NCBI RefSeq assembly: GCF_015706575.1
Contig: NW_024037068.1
Location: forward strand, 558,001-622,000
From: Patiria miniata
Taxonomy: Eukaryota > Echinodermata > Asteroidea > Valvatida > Asterinidae
Direction of reading: 5' to 3'
Length of the DNA stretch: 64,000 bases
The notes beneath the pieces were generated by a model that was not told the DNA's origin, made no database searches, and worked only from the letters and a program-made list of their open reading frames with translations. A program made the position numbers and the translations under genes. This document shows positions 35,869 to 45,600 of this stretch, piece by piece; position 1 is the first letter of the stretch; each line of letters begins with the position of its first letter.

Positions 35869-35928
<60 letters not shown>

Positions 35929-36299
35929 TATTTCAAATTTGCAACATCAAGAGAAATGTCATGACCTTTTCATTTTCATTTTCATCGCCCAATTTTTCGA
36001 CACAGATTCACACCTCTGGTTTCAAGTGCAATACCATCTTGATGGCTCACCTCACAAAGTTCCGTTTTGGAGGCGGGGGACTTGTGGTCCCCACTGCCGG
36101 AGGCAGTGGACACGGTTGAGTCTGTGGATCTGGACCGACGGAACAACGGGTGTCCCGACAACCCGGACGCACCCTGGTCATTCTTGCCATCGAACGCTGT
36201 GGGCTGCCGCTCCTCATTGGTGTGGAAGGACTGGGTACAGAACAGAATGCTTGGTCCGTGTAGCTCGCAGAAATGGCACAATGCGATCACGGCGTTCAT
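25928..36299 (-). CDS. FLCN: Folliculin, lysosomal Rag-GTPase regulator
   Basis: Nine coding exons on the minus strand: 36051-36299, 34448-34594, 33207-33482, 31430-31643, 30528-30679, 29399-29512, 27790-28048, 26712-26814, 25928-26117. They total 1704 nt and 567 residues (human 579). Folliculin pairs with FNIP proteins and acts as a GTPase-activating protein for RagC/D at the lysosome. Seen: start [16 protein letters not shown], the longin-domain block [15 protein letters not shown], the block [13 protein letters not shown], and C-terminal DENN-type blocks [27 protein letters not shown] and [11 protein letters not shown], ending SSMGASSS. The arginine of ARGFQRWY falls at residue 164, the same number as the catalytic finger Arg164 of human FLCN. 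The acidic linker after the longin domain (exons 4-5) is the least conserved part. The gene looks intact. Introns hold several MITEs and SINEs, and intron 1 has a 59-base cytosine run. Confidence 0.97.
27035..27095 (+). repeat. GTCT microsatellite
   Basis: GTCTGTCTGTCGGTCTGTCT run followed by a second short run, FLCN intron 7. Confidence 0.75.
27560..27766. repeat. Shorter relative of the self-repetitive family
   Basis: TTAACACTAACTCCCTAGCA start, repeated CCCATCC(C/T)G(G/A)CA(A/G)ATTCCAACA phrases, and a GTTTAATGGGTT end. It resembles copies 1-3 in design rather than in direct sequence. FLCN intron 7. Confidence 0.4.
28255..28540 (+). repeat. GGCTCTGTGCACAAGTACCC repeat family, rearranged copy 2
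   Basis: Has the head (CACAAGTACCCCCCTCACCGG, GTTGGGGGTGA) and the tail (GCCGCCCTCTTTCGTTGGCAC..AGAGCCC) with unrelated sequence between. FLCN intron 6. Confidence 0.5.
28948..29250 (+). repeat. GGCTCTGTGCACAAGTACCC repeat family, copy 3
   Basis: Starts TTGGCTCTGTGCACAAGTAC, contains CCAGAAAAGGAGAGTTGGGG and AGAGACCATCGC, and ends GGCGCACGGAGCCC. FLCN intron 6. Confidence 0.62.
30106..30415. mobile_element. 310-bp PIF/Harbinger-like MITE in FLCN intron 5
   Basis: Ends GGCCAAGTTCGGGCAAGGAC and GTCCTTGCGCGAACTTGGCC with TTA duplicated at 30103-30105 and 30416-30418. The 3-bp TTA duplication fits PIF/Harbinger. A diverged copy of the interior lies at 900-1095. Confidence 0.75.
30418..30505. 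repeat. 88-bp foldback next to FLCN exon 5 donor
   Basis: GCTACGGCCAGCTGTAACAC..CTATGG is inverted as CCATAG..GTGTAACTTTAAGCCGTAGC. It directly abuts the TTA of the preceding MITE and ends about 22 bases from the exon border. Confidence 0.6.
30869..31213 (+). mobile_element. tRNA-derived SINE with (ATT)n tail
   Basis: The head has an A-box (TGGCTTAAGAGTAAAGCG) and a B-box (GGTTTGAATCC). The body contains TTTTCTCCGGGTCCTCCGG, and the 3' end is an ATT microsatellite. All the parts of a full-length SINE are present. FLCN intron 4. Confidence 0.78.
31741..31885 (+). repeat. SINE fragment, CAGGCAAGACACTTTAC type
   Basis: GGTTTGAACCCTGAATGG (B-box), CTCAGGCAAGACACTTTACT, then GTATACATGGGTAAC; plus strand, FLCN intron 3. 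Confidence 0.55.
34707..35045 (+). repeat. GGCTCTGTGCACAAGTACCC repeat family, copy 4
   Basis: Starts GGGCTAGGTGCACAAGTACC, contains CCAGAAAAGGAGAGTTGGGG and GGAGACCATCGCAGG, and ends GTTGGCCCACAGAGCC. FLCN intron 1, abutting the next element. Confidence 0.62.
35050..35492. mobile_element. 443-bp TIR element, GTGACCCACTCC ends, TATA target
   Basis: TGTGACCCACTCC..AAGGGTATTAAGTCGC is inverted as GCGACTTAATACCC..GGAGCGGGTCACA. TATA flanks both sides (35046-35049 and 35493-35496). No coding signal inside. Confidence 0.72.
35869..35927. repeat. 59-base cytosine homopolymer
   Basis: An uninterrupted C run, G on the FLCN coding strand, about 125 bases into FLCN intron 1. Its true length may be affected by sequencing or assembly. 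Confidence 0.8.
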
Positions 36300-36989
36300 G
36301 GTTGGTGGAGCATTTCAGGTGCTGGGTATTATGGTGGGGACTTCTCCAGTGATCAGGAAGTGAGTATCAGGCTGTTACTCTATACCGCTGGCTTTGTTGT
36401 TTGTCTGAATGCAGAAAATACAAATGGGAACCAAATTTAAAAACTGACGCCACTTTTTTCTTCATATATCATCTCAACGAAGGTCAGTCATTGCAAAAAT
36501 GATGAACAGACATGAATCTGGGACTGAGAAACATTTCCAGTTTTGTTTCCAATGCTTAGAGAAAATTTCCTTGACTTTCAATAGACAATAGACTCGCGGA
36601 AGTGCTGTCAGGTTGCAACATTTTTTCCTACAAATGTTCCTAAACACTGTCAGTTGTGACTTTGTATTCACGAGATGGGAATCAGAGCATTTTACAATTT
36701 CAGACTTACTTTCCCTTTTCAAAAAAATTCTCCAGAGCCAAGAATCAGATTAGGAAAATGTCATACACTGTAGGCCTAATTAAATGTTGAGTCAATTTAA
36801 AACAATAAAAGCATGTTCTTAATTTTTTGGGGGATGGAAAAAAATATATCGAAAAATGTCACTAGCCGAAGTTGTACCAAGGATATTTCAATCATGAGAT
36901 ACACACACTATCCACTCGGCCCTCGATAGTGCACAAACGATGATGGTAATTTAATACTTTTTGTAATGTTACCAGTGATGTAGTGCCTT
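36300..36989. other. FLCN upstream region
   Basis: Should contain the FLCN promoter and 5' leader on the minus strand. No core promoter motif stands out and no other gene is seen. Confidence 0.4.
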
Positions 36990-37130
36990 GATGCTGGGCC
37001 TTGGCCTTAAGGCTGCCTTAAGGCTGGATTTTAGGGCCTTGGCCTTGGCCTCGAGGCTTGAGGGCAAAAGCCTTGGCCTTGGCCTTGGCCTTGAGGGTTC
37101 AGGGCCTTGCAATTTTGAGTCAAGGCTCTT
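36990..37130. repeat. GGCCTT hexamer array 1
   Basis: Repeated GGCCTTGGCCTT runs mixed with CTTGAGGG(CA)AAAGCC phrases, upstream of FLCN. The same phrase order recurs at 38130. Confidence 0.8.
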
Positions 37131-37344
37131 CAAGGCCCATAGATTTTTGCATTTTCCAGATAAATCTGTTCAAAATTTTGCTGTTACCGTTTTAATCGTA
37201 TTACCATGGAGGAGGGAAGCACCCTATAGATTTGTGTGTTGGGCACACTTCCACTTTTGTAGCATCACATTTTGTTACCATTGTAGTAGATTTGCTGCAA
37301 AAATATTCCGTACACTTGTGGGGCTAGTGAGATGATCACTTTAA

Positions 37345-37435
37345 TTGCATATAATAATAATAATAGAGAACATTTATATAGCGCCAAAATCCGTCTAAAA
37401 AGACGCTCAAGGCGCATATAACTATGGAATAGATC
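37345..37435 (+). repeat. SINE-like tail, ATTTATATAGCGCC type
   Basis: AATAATAATAGAGAACATTT, ATATAGCGCCAAAATCC and GACGCTCAAGGCGC, a phrase that recurs in many marine animal genomes as a SINE or conserved tail. No head was identified. Confidence 0.45.
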
Positions 37436-37754
37436 TGATTGGTTGTATATGTCTCCCTGATAAGTGCTAAAGATTTGCATGTATCTGTTTTAGATAATGC
37501 TGATATTTCTGACCAAGTTGGGCCAGCAAATAAAAAAATTCCCAAATCAGTTTCTCGGATCCCCTTTTGATACAATTGGGAGAATTGTGTGTCAATATAG
37601 AAGTAAATCATTATTTTGTCTAGTTAAACCATATTGAAGACCTGAACTTATACTTTAATAGATACAGTGCAGTCATAAAACGGTGTAGGCCTATGCGAGC
37701 ATGTTGATTGCAATTAAAGAAATGTTGTTCTTCGTAACGAGCAATTCGTAATGA

Positions 37755-38073
37755 TAAGGGCGGATCCAGGGGGCCAAAAGGGGCCATTGCCCCCCCCCCC
37801 AAAAAAACAAATACGAAACCGTTTTTTTTTTAATGTGACGTCGTAATAAAGGCAGGCAATGAGTACACCACCATCTTTTCCTCAAAAAAACATCGGTAAA
37901 AATGGTCAGAAATTGCCTCAAATCGCACCATAGAGCATATCTCGAATCCAATTTTTTTTCGGGGCCCTTAGGCGGGCTCCGAAGCCCAAGCCGTAATTTT
38001 TTGACCCACTTTGTTTGGGGGGGGACCAAAATTTCTTTGCCCTCCCCCAAATTGTGTTCTGGATCCGCCATTG
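37755..38073. mobile_element. 319-bp hAT-like MITE, GGCGGATCC family
   Basis: Ends carry AGGGCGGATCCAG and CTGGATCCGCCATTG. Flanks CGTAATGA (37747-37754) and CGTGATGA (38074-38081) match at 7 of 8. The interior shares an AGGCAATTTCTGACCA..TTTCCTCAAAAA-type block with the element at 50836 in the opposite direction. Confidence 0.75.
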
Positions 38074-38129
38074 CGTGATGACGTGTCACTCATGTGACTA
38101 TAATTAGTTCTATATCAGTGGTCATTTCA

Positions 38130-39025
38130 TAAAACAGGGCCTTGGCCTTGGCCTTGGCCTTGAGGGTTAGGCCTTGGCCTTGGCCTCGAGGCTTGAGGGT
38201 CAAAGCCTTGGCCTTGGCCTTGGCCTTGAGGGTCAAAGCTACTCCTAGAACTATGAGGCTCCGCGTGAGCGGAGCCTCATAGATCAAGAAGCCCGCAAAA
38301 TTGCCTGCAGCACAAAACACTAATAAAGTACAAAAACGTCCATCAAAATGCAGCCATTTCACACAGAACCGCTGCACAGTTTGCCCCTATACTCCGTACT
38401 TTATCTCTTGACATACTCACCTATCTTGTGCGGAACTAACATGGGTGGATTCTGTCGGTTTTTAGGCCAAAATGATGAAAAATATGCCCTTTCCGCACTG
38501 AGCCAACCTGACACTTGAAACGTGCACGCATATGATCGAGCGATGATTTTCGGTTCGCTCGGAGCGCGCCGCGGGGGGTACGGTACAAGCGAAATGATAG
38601 TATGCACATGCGTACAAGTGCATGTATCGTACCCCCCGCGGCGCGCTCCGAGCGAACCGAAAATCATCGCTCGATCATATGCGTGCACGTTTCAAGTGTC
38701 AGGTTGGCTCAGTGCGGAAAGGGCATATTTTTCATCATTCTGGCCTAAAAACCGACAGAATCCACCCATGTTAGTTCCGCACAAGATACGTGAGTATGTC
38801 AAGAGATAAAGTACGGAGTATAGGGGCAAACTGTGCAGCGGTTCTGTGTGAAATGGCTGCATTTTGATGGACGTTTTTGTACTTTATTAATGTTTTGTGC
38901 TGCAGGCAATTTTGCGGGCTTCTTGATCTATGAGGCTCCGCTCACGCGGAGCCTCATAGTTCTAGGAGTAGGTCAAAGCCTTGGCCTTGGCCTTGGCCTT
39001 GAGGGTCAAAGCCTTTGCTCCAACA
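38130..39025. repeat. GGCCTT hexamer array 2, split by the foldback element
   Basis: Array segments 38130-38239 and 38971-39025 are continuous once the 731-bp foldback and one copy of its 9-bp duplication are removed. Confidence 0.8.
38240..38970. mobile_element. 731-bp near-perfect foldback element with 9-bp target duplication
   Basis: Two arms of about 345 bases (38240-38584 and 38626-38970) are almost exact reverse complements around a loop of about 40 bases. The ends read TACTCCTAGAAC and GTTCTAGGAGTA. Flanking copies of GGTCAAAGC (38231-38239, 38971-38979) are a 9-bp target duplication, and removing the element and one copy restores the surrounding GGCCTT-repeat phrase. Each end also holds its own hairpin (GAGGCTCCGC..GCGGAGCCTC). 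Non-autonomous and Mutator-like by duplication length. The low arm divergence suggests recent insertion or strand conversion. Confidence 0.85.
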
Positions 39026-39611
39026 CTGTAATGTACGCCTACTCGTACACAGGTCAAAGAGGGCACTGTACAATCTAGCTGGCTTAATATCGTTACTAGA
39101 AGAAAGCCGGTTAAATCTAGCCGGCTAAATATACACTTCCTCAAAAAAAACCTCCAAAGCTAATGCACTGATTTACAAAGAAGAAAATGAATTAATATGA
39201 TTTGATTAAAAACATAAATTATATTAAGAAAACTAGTAGATTCGATCGCGGAATCTTCCATGTAGTAGCACTTGCAAGGAAGAAAAACATGATTTAGGGC
39301 CTACCTTGTGCAATTTCAGGGCCTTAAGTTGAACTTGAAGTTGAACTTGCCTCTTGAGTGAATGACGTGTTGACGCGCGCAGTGCCAGTACTACGGCGCG
39401 GCACGGCTATGATTGTGACACAGTCACAGAGTAACTAAGTTTTCAATAGGCCCATTCGCAAGAAAACCTCACATAAAAATTCAAGGAAAACCTCAACATG
39501 ACGAACGACGCTGGAGTGGAATCAAATTAAAGCCCATTCCTTATTACTAATTCGAGTTTGACTCTTCCGTGTTCATGGTCTTCGAGTTCGAAGTCAGAGA
39601 ATGAGTAAGAA

Positions 39612-41121
39612 GGTAGCGTCAGTATCACACTGGGAGGAAGGTACACTTATCATAATTTATGCCTACGTCACCAAGTCGATGAGCTGGTCGTATGACGTTG
39701 CTAGAACATGAATTATGCAGATCCGTGCCAACAACGGCCGAGGCATGCATGCGCCAGATGAAAGCGCTGGCTCGTATGCGCAAACGATAGCCTAGCAAAG
39801 CTGACCGTCAACTCAAGATAGCGGCGGTTTATTCCCCCATGGTCGAACTAGCCCGTTTTGGCGAGTCAAACATTATTAGTACAGCTACGGGCAAAGATGA
39901 AAAGAAAGGAAGGAATAAATCATTGCATTCAGAAAGCAAATCCGTTGCTGTATCAATTTATGGTTAAATAGATCTGTTTATTAAAACACTGACGAGATTG
40001 CCTTAGGATACTCAAAAAAGGACAACGCGGCGGGCAAGCACAGTAACCGGCCCTGATCAAATTACATTACATTTGAACGGCATAAAAACAAAAACGACAT
40101 CGACAATGCATTTTTTCTTTCTAGTTTATTCATTTTTGTAGATAAAAGATCTTGATACAATATTATTCCCGTTCCTTTTTTTACGAAACTTTCAGTTTTG
40201 ATATCCATGTCCATGCAAACTTACAAGGAATTGTACGTGCCCGTAAAGTAGTTTAAAAACACTGAGCAATGTCAGTAATGTTCATCAACTTTTTCGTTTG
40301 CAACAAAAGTGCTAAAAACTTAACTTGGCCGGCCGGTGCTTAATTGAACAACTAACCTGATTGCAACTTCGTCAAACATCACCACTGAGAAATAACTTGA
40401 ACCTCAGTTTAAAAGTTAAAAATATTCAACAAAGTTCTTTTGAAGGCCCATCTTTAAAAAAAAAAGTGGATTTTATAAATCATATATTGTTTGCGAATTG
40501 CTAATGACTAGAGCTTGTTGTTGAAACAAGTATTCTGTGTCAATTTCTTCGTTGTTCCAAGCAGTCAGAATGATGCACAATAAATTGCTTTTTTTTGACG
40601 AAACAGGTTTCTAGGGTCATTGCGTTTTAATGGTGATATTATTTGAACGGATTGAGCAATTTCAGTAATTTCTTTTTTTTATCTAAAAGTAGTTTCTGAA
40701 ATAGGTTTTCCAGTCATTATACTTATTTTGGTGCTACATATTTTTTTTTAAATATGAAATATATTTTTGGAGGTTTGGGTTCAGCTTCTTTTTTTTTTAA
40801 CTCACCCTGCACTGCTGTTTAATTTAAATAAATGAAACGAGAACTGTTTTATACTCGAAGCTTCTGCACAGTTTTCAGGAGCCGCGTCAGTCCACGACGC
40901 GGCCGCGCTAGTATAGTATAGCGCCGTGCATGCGATGCACGTGTTCGCAATAAGGTATGCATTATGGTATGCATCTACTACTATCATCCGGGACATCCAT
41001 GTGCATACGTACTGCATAATTCATGTTTCCAGTGATGCTAAATGACCTCCGTGGCGAAATGGTGACGTAAGCATAAATTATGATAAGTGTACCTTCCTCC
41101 CAGTGTGATACTGACGCTTTC
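39612..41121. mobile_element. 1510-bp non-autonomous TIR element, 9-bp target duplication
   Basis: Inverted arms of about 115 bases (from AGCGTCAGTATCACACTGG at 39615 and its complement ending at 41118) bracket an AT-rich interior with no coding signal. Direct repeats GAGTAAGAA at 39603-39611 and 41122-41130 flank it. This is a second large element with a 9-bp duplication, consistent with Mutator-like mobilisation. Confidence 0.75.
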
Positions 41122-41130
41122 GAGTAAGAA

Positions 41131-42117
41131 ATGGATGGACGTTGCAAACTGGCACGTGACGATGTAAACACAAGACTCGAGGCTGAAATGTGTTAGTCAA
41201 CAGAGGGCGCTAGTCTTTAGAGCCGGTGGAGCCGATGACTTCAGCAAAATTCCCAGAGACAGCAGTGCTAAACGCCCATACTTCAACATTCTTTTTGAAA
41301 TACTCAGACCTCTCACATGTATTTCAGCTGCACAGAAAATGATGATCAATATGTCATCTTTCATTTTCTTTTCAATTTTTGGTGGATTGACCTTTGAATT
41401 AACGATGTTTTACCCAAAGGGCCTAGGTCTAAATGTAGCCCCCGCCTGTAACAGGCCCACAAGTTCAAGTTGAGGCTCGTTTATTGAAATTTCGTGCAGT
41501 AATTGTTCTTGAGAAATTGTCAAACATTTCACAAACAACATGACCGAAACAATACATTACAGTGTTTTAATCTCGCAAAATACAATCCGAAGTAAATTCA
41601 CCTTTCATGGAACAAACGCGGCCGGGAGCCGCTAATCCAGAGTTATATAATCATTGTTTGCATATTAGGGAAAAAAGATTATAATAATGATGACAATTAA
41701 GAAGATGTTATTATTCATAAGATGGAATCTGCTTTGGGGTGATGTAAATTCAATATTAGGTTTGGCCCTAAAAAAATTACATGTTTAAATCTGAAGTATC
41801 CAAAACTCATTTTCAAATTCTACCCTTAATTCTTCGCCATATTTATTTACAATAGATAAATAAAGATTCTCGCAAAATGAACAATTAATGTCAAAGCTGA
41901 TGTTGTCACCTGCATTTTCTATTTTAGATTCCCTTAAGGCTGCACAAATGCAGATCAATTATTTTCAAAGTATTTCGTTCCACATAATGTACAATAAAAA
42001 TGTAAATAAAATAGAATATATGCAACAGTTTATTTTTAGGTGAATAAACCCTACTATGCTATATAGTTTACAGGTTTTAAAAAAATGTTATAAGTACACT
42101 TAGCTTGGTTGCACGCA
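41131..42117. other. 3' flank of sulfotransferase A
   Basis: Partly duplicated: TATCCAAAACTCATTTTCAA and following blocks at about 41798 match 51708 downstream of copy B, so the duplication extends at least 0.8 kb past the stop codon. No gene seen. Confidence 0.55.
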
Positions 42118-42125
42118 TACCTACT

Positions 42126-42423
42126 CATGGGCGTCGCCAGGATTTTTTTCTAGAGGGGGGCAAAACATATTTTTACCCCCCAAAATCCTGTATTTCTCAA
42201 CATTTTCTCGAATTATCAGTTTTAGAGGGAGGAGGGGGGGGGGGCAGGGACATTTCGCCCCCCCCCCCACCCACCCCATTACATTTACACTACTATGACT
42301 GCGTCTTCTTTTTCTTTTCTTTTTTCTCTCTTTTTCTTCCTTTTTTTTTTTTTTTTGCTTTTCCGGGGGGGGGGGGCAAGCGCCCCCTTGCCCCCTTGCC
42401 GCCCCCCCCTCGCGACGCCCATG
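42126..42423. mobile_element. 298-bp hAT-like MITE, 8-bp target duplication and paralogous empty site
   Basis: Ends CATGGGCGTCGC and GCGACGCCCATG (the latter after a short gap) sit between TACCTACT duplications at 42118-42125 and 42424-42431. The matching place downstream of sulfotransferase B (about 52030) reads CACACCTACTGAGAAAAC with no insert, which proves the borders. The interior is G- and C-run rich. The 8-bp duplication and CA..TG ends fit hAT. Confidence 0.85.
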
Positions 42424-42608
42424 TACCTACTGAGAAAACTATTTCCTGTACGTTAACTGTACGTTAAGAAAAGTGATATTTTTTAACAAGTCCAAAAGGC
42501 TAATTTGTAAATTTAGTATTTCTTTAAACGCATGTATATACCAAATGGAACAATATATCTGCTGATTTTTAAAAACGTACAATTTCAAAGGCCACAGACA
42601 GTTTGTTA

Positions 42609-45600
42609 TTATTCGAAGGTAAGTCCTGTTCCCGCCAATTTCTCCTTGCAAAGGGCATCCATAGCCTCGCTTTGAGCGTCAGTCAGCTGAGCTTTCCAAC
42701 CTCCAACTTTTCCTGTTTCAAGACAAAAAAACAAAGAATTGAAAGCCAGTTATACCGGTACCTCGGCCTCAAAATAATCAGGCTGTTCATGCTGCCCAGG
42801 ACCGGGCTGGATGGCTGAGACGAATCTCAAGCAGTAAAAACAATTAGTCTCAACGTCTTGAGTCGAGTACGACTCCAGTTGCGTCAACTAGAAATAGTAT
42901 ACCGGTAGCTTATATTTATTAACATAGAAGCTCTAAAGAATTCACTAAAAACGAATTCGTCCCCACTCCCCCCGAGTTGTGACGAGTCGACTTCAATCAA
43001 GTCGAGGCAGGTCGAGCCCGCCCAATAATCTTTGTCCAGAAGCCCCGGTCCAGCATGCAGGAGCGGAGCTCCTCGGCGGTGCCTGTCGAGCCGGTGTCAG
43101 CATGTCCACGAAGGAGAGACTTTTTTCTTCCTCGTGAGGCAGTGCGCCATGTGCTGGGCTCCCAGAGAATGATTGGGCTAGCGGCCAGCTCTAGGTGACG
43201 GACGCAATGTCCTGCAAGCTTGAGACGGCGTTCCCTGATATTTTCGTCACCTTCTGCAAGCCAGCGTATAGAGGTCTGCTTCCTCATGTGATACTGCCAT
43301 GGGATGTTCAGGGCCATGCGCAGCATCCTGGTGTAACATCCATCCAGACATTTCTCCAGCTGCGTACAGAAGTACTGCCTCGTCTGTACTTCTGACGAGC
43401 CGACTTGAGTCACATTAAGCAGGTGATTCAAGTTGAGAAGAGTCATTAGGTCAAGAAGGTCGAGTCGTGTCTAGTCACTGTGGGGGTCGAGTCTAGTCGG
43501 TTCGAATCAACTTTTCGCTCGAGTCAATTCGAATCGCTGATATTTGAACACGGCTACAACCGTTGACGCTAACGAGAAGAACGCGAAAATAATACCTTTG
43601 TACATTAGCCTTAGACTCGAGTCAAGTCTTTTGATGAGGGACTCGAGAGGAGTCGAGTCATTTTTTCGCAGTAACTCGAGTCCAGTCGAATAAGTTACCC
43701 GTTGGGACTCAAGTTGAGTCGAGTCGCCAAAAATGTGACTCGAGTCGGACTCGAGTCGAGTCATTGACTCGAGTCATTACAACTCTGATTCCCCCAATCC
43801 ATGTAATGGGAGCATACTTGCTGAAGTTGTGTATAAACACAAAATCCCACGCGGGCCTGATTTGCGTGCCCTCAATTGTTATTTGAATTGTAAGATGGAA
43901 CCTCACATTGTACAAACCTCCAACATTGGTAATCCTGAGACGAAACTGCAGTAGCAAGCGGAACTGTTTCCTTTTGATCGGAGGGATACATTTTCAAAAT
44001 GGCTGCAAGCTTGGGTTGCAGCACTTTTGTTTGGGTGTGTATATTTTGGACTGAGGGGCTACACAATGTATTACCTTTTCTCATGAACGATTTTCCCTCG
44101 GGCATCTGGCCGCCATGCGCGTTCTGGAGCAGAGTGTCTGGGTTGGTCATGGGGTTCTTCTTCATGTTCTCAAAGGTGCAGTGATCAGTGATGGCATCGA
44201 TGACGTCATCCGGCAACGACTTGCCCAAGAACTTGCTGATTCTCATAACGGTGCCACGGAGGTCCTACGGGTTGTGATGGTAAAAGTTCAGTATTCAATC
44301 ATTACGGTAATAAAAAGTAGCACAGTGGATTGGCGATCAGTAATATTTTCCAAAACATATATACATTCCTCAAAAGCGCTTACCACTGATTCATTCGAGG
44401 AAATTTTGCAGAACTATAACTATACCTTCTTTATGTCCTCAAAGCGAAGAAATAAAATGTTGTCGTCGTTACGCCTTTCCCAGAAGTACAGGTAGTGTTC
44501 CCACCATTTGCCGTACGGCACTTGAGGGGAAAACAAAATACAGGAATTGTGCACATGTCGAAAGAAAATGTAAGTTTGTTTCTGTGAAAGGGGCACCGTA
44601 TTCAAAACTTCAAGCTGAAACGGATTTTCACGATGCAGAGACCTTTTGACAAAGTTAACAAAAATATATACCGAGCGGGTGTTCAAAACGTACTATCCCA
44701 CATCATTGTTAATTAACTCTGGTACTGAGGGTCTGTGGGGGAGTCAGTCAGCCAGTAGGTCAGACGCAAAGAGGGCAGTAGGTTGACCCTCTTGATCCTC
44801 CCTGTGCTCTAGAAAAGCATTAGTCAGATTTGACGAGAACTAGTCAAATTTGACTAGCTATTCAGGGTCAGCTGGGTGCAACTGAAAATCAGTCTTATTT
44901 CCTGTCAGTATTATTGACTTTGGAAAAATAGTTATGCAAATAACTGAAATTGGAGTCGAACCCAACTACTTTTTCTAGTCAAAGTATGAAACTTTGCATG
45001 TTTAACTAAATTCCTAGTCAATTTTCAATAACTGGGAAAACCAGTCAACATTTTGACTAAGTTGTTTTTAGAGTGTATGGAAACATACAAAAGAGCAAAA
45101 GAAACCCTTACTCGTGCCATTGATAAACCTGTCAAATATGTCGTCGAAGTTAGGCTGTCGGTCGGCCGGAGTCAACATCTCGACGTGGTGAAACGTGGAC
45201 ACCACCACGTCCTTGGGGTTCCTAATGACGTAGACGATCTTGATCTTCTTCTCCCAGACCTGAGGGGGCAGGAGCTGACCCGGCAGGTGGGACTTTATGA
45301 GGCGGGGAGAACTCCTCGGCATCCGGGGTAACAATTTGTGAGCACGTGGTATCTGGCAAGAAGTAAGTGTCACACCACGTATGAGGTATAATGTGCTTCT
45401 CTCATTGGCCGATTAACGCTACACGTAAAAGTAAATATCCCACACGTACCACGTACGGCTTCCTCCATGGTACTGCTGGTGGGCGCGGACATCCGGGAAT
45501 GTGCTTTACATCGGCTAGCTAGCATACCTATGTTCCTGAAACTCATGGTTGTTGAGTCTGAATGATATTACATAGAAAACGATGAAACTGGTTTGCAAAT

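Noticed and set aside
35858-36352. Open frame with a poly-proline run
   Set aside because: Produced by the 59-base C run and by the antisense of FLCN exon 1.
38401-38809. Two mirrored 95-residue open frames (MHAYDRAMIFGSLGARRGGY) on opposite strands
   Set aside because: They are the same sequence read from both arms of the foldback; no homology or start context supports a gene.
42105-42467. 120-residue glycine/proline-rich open frame
   Set aside because: It is the G- and C-run interior of the hAT-like MITE at 42126-42423.
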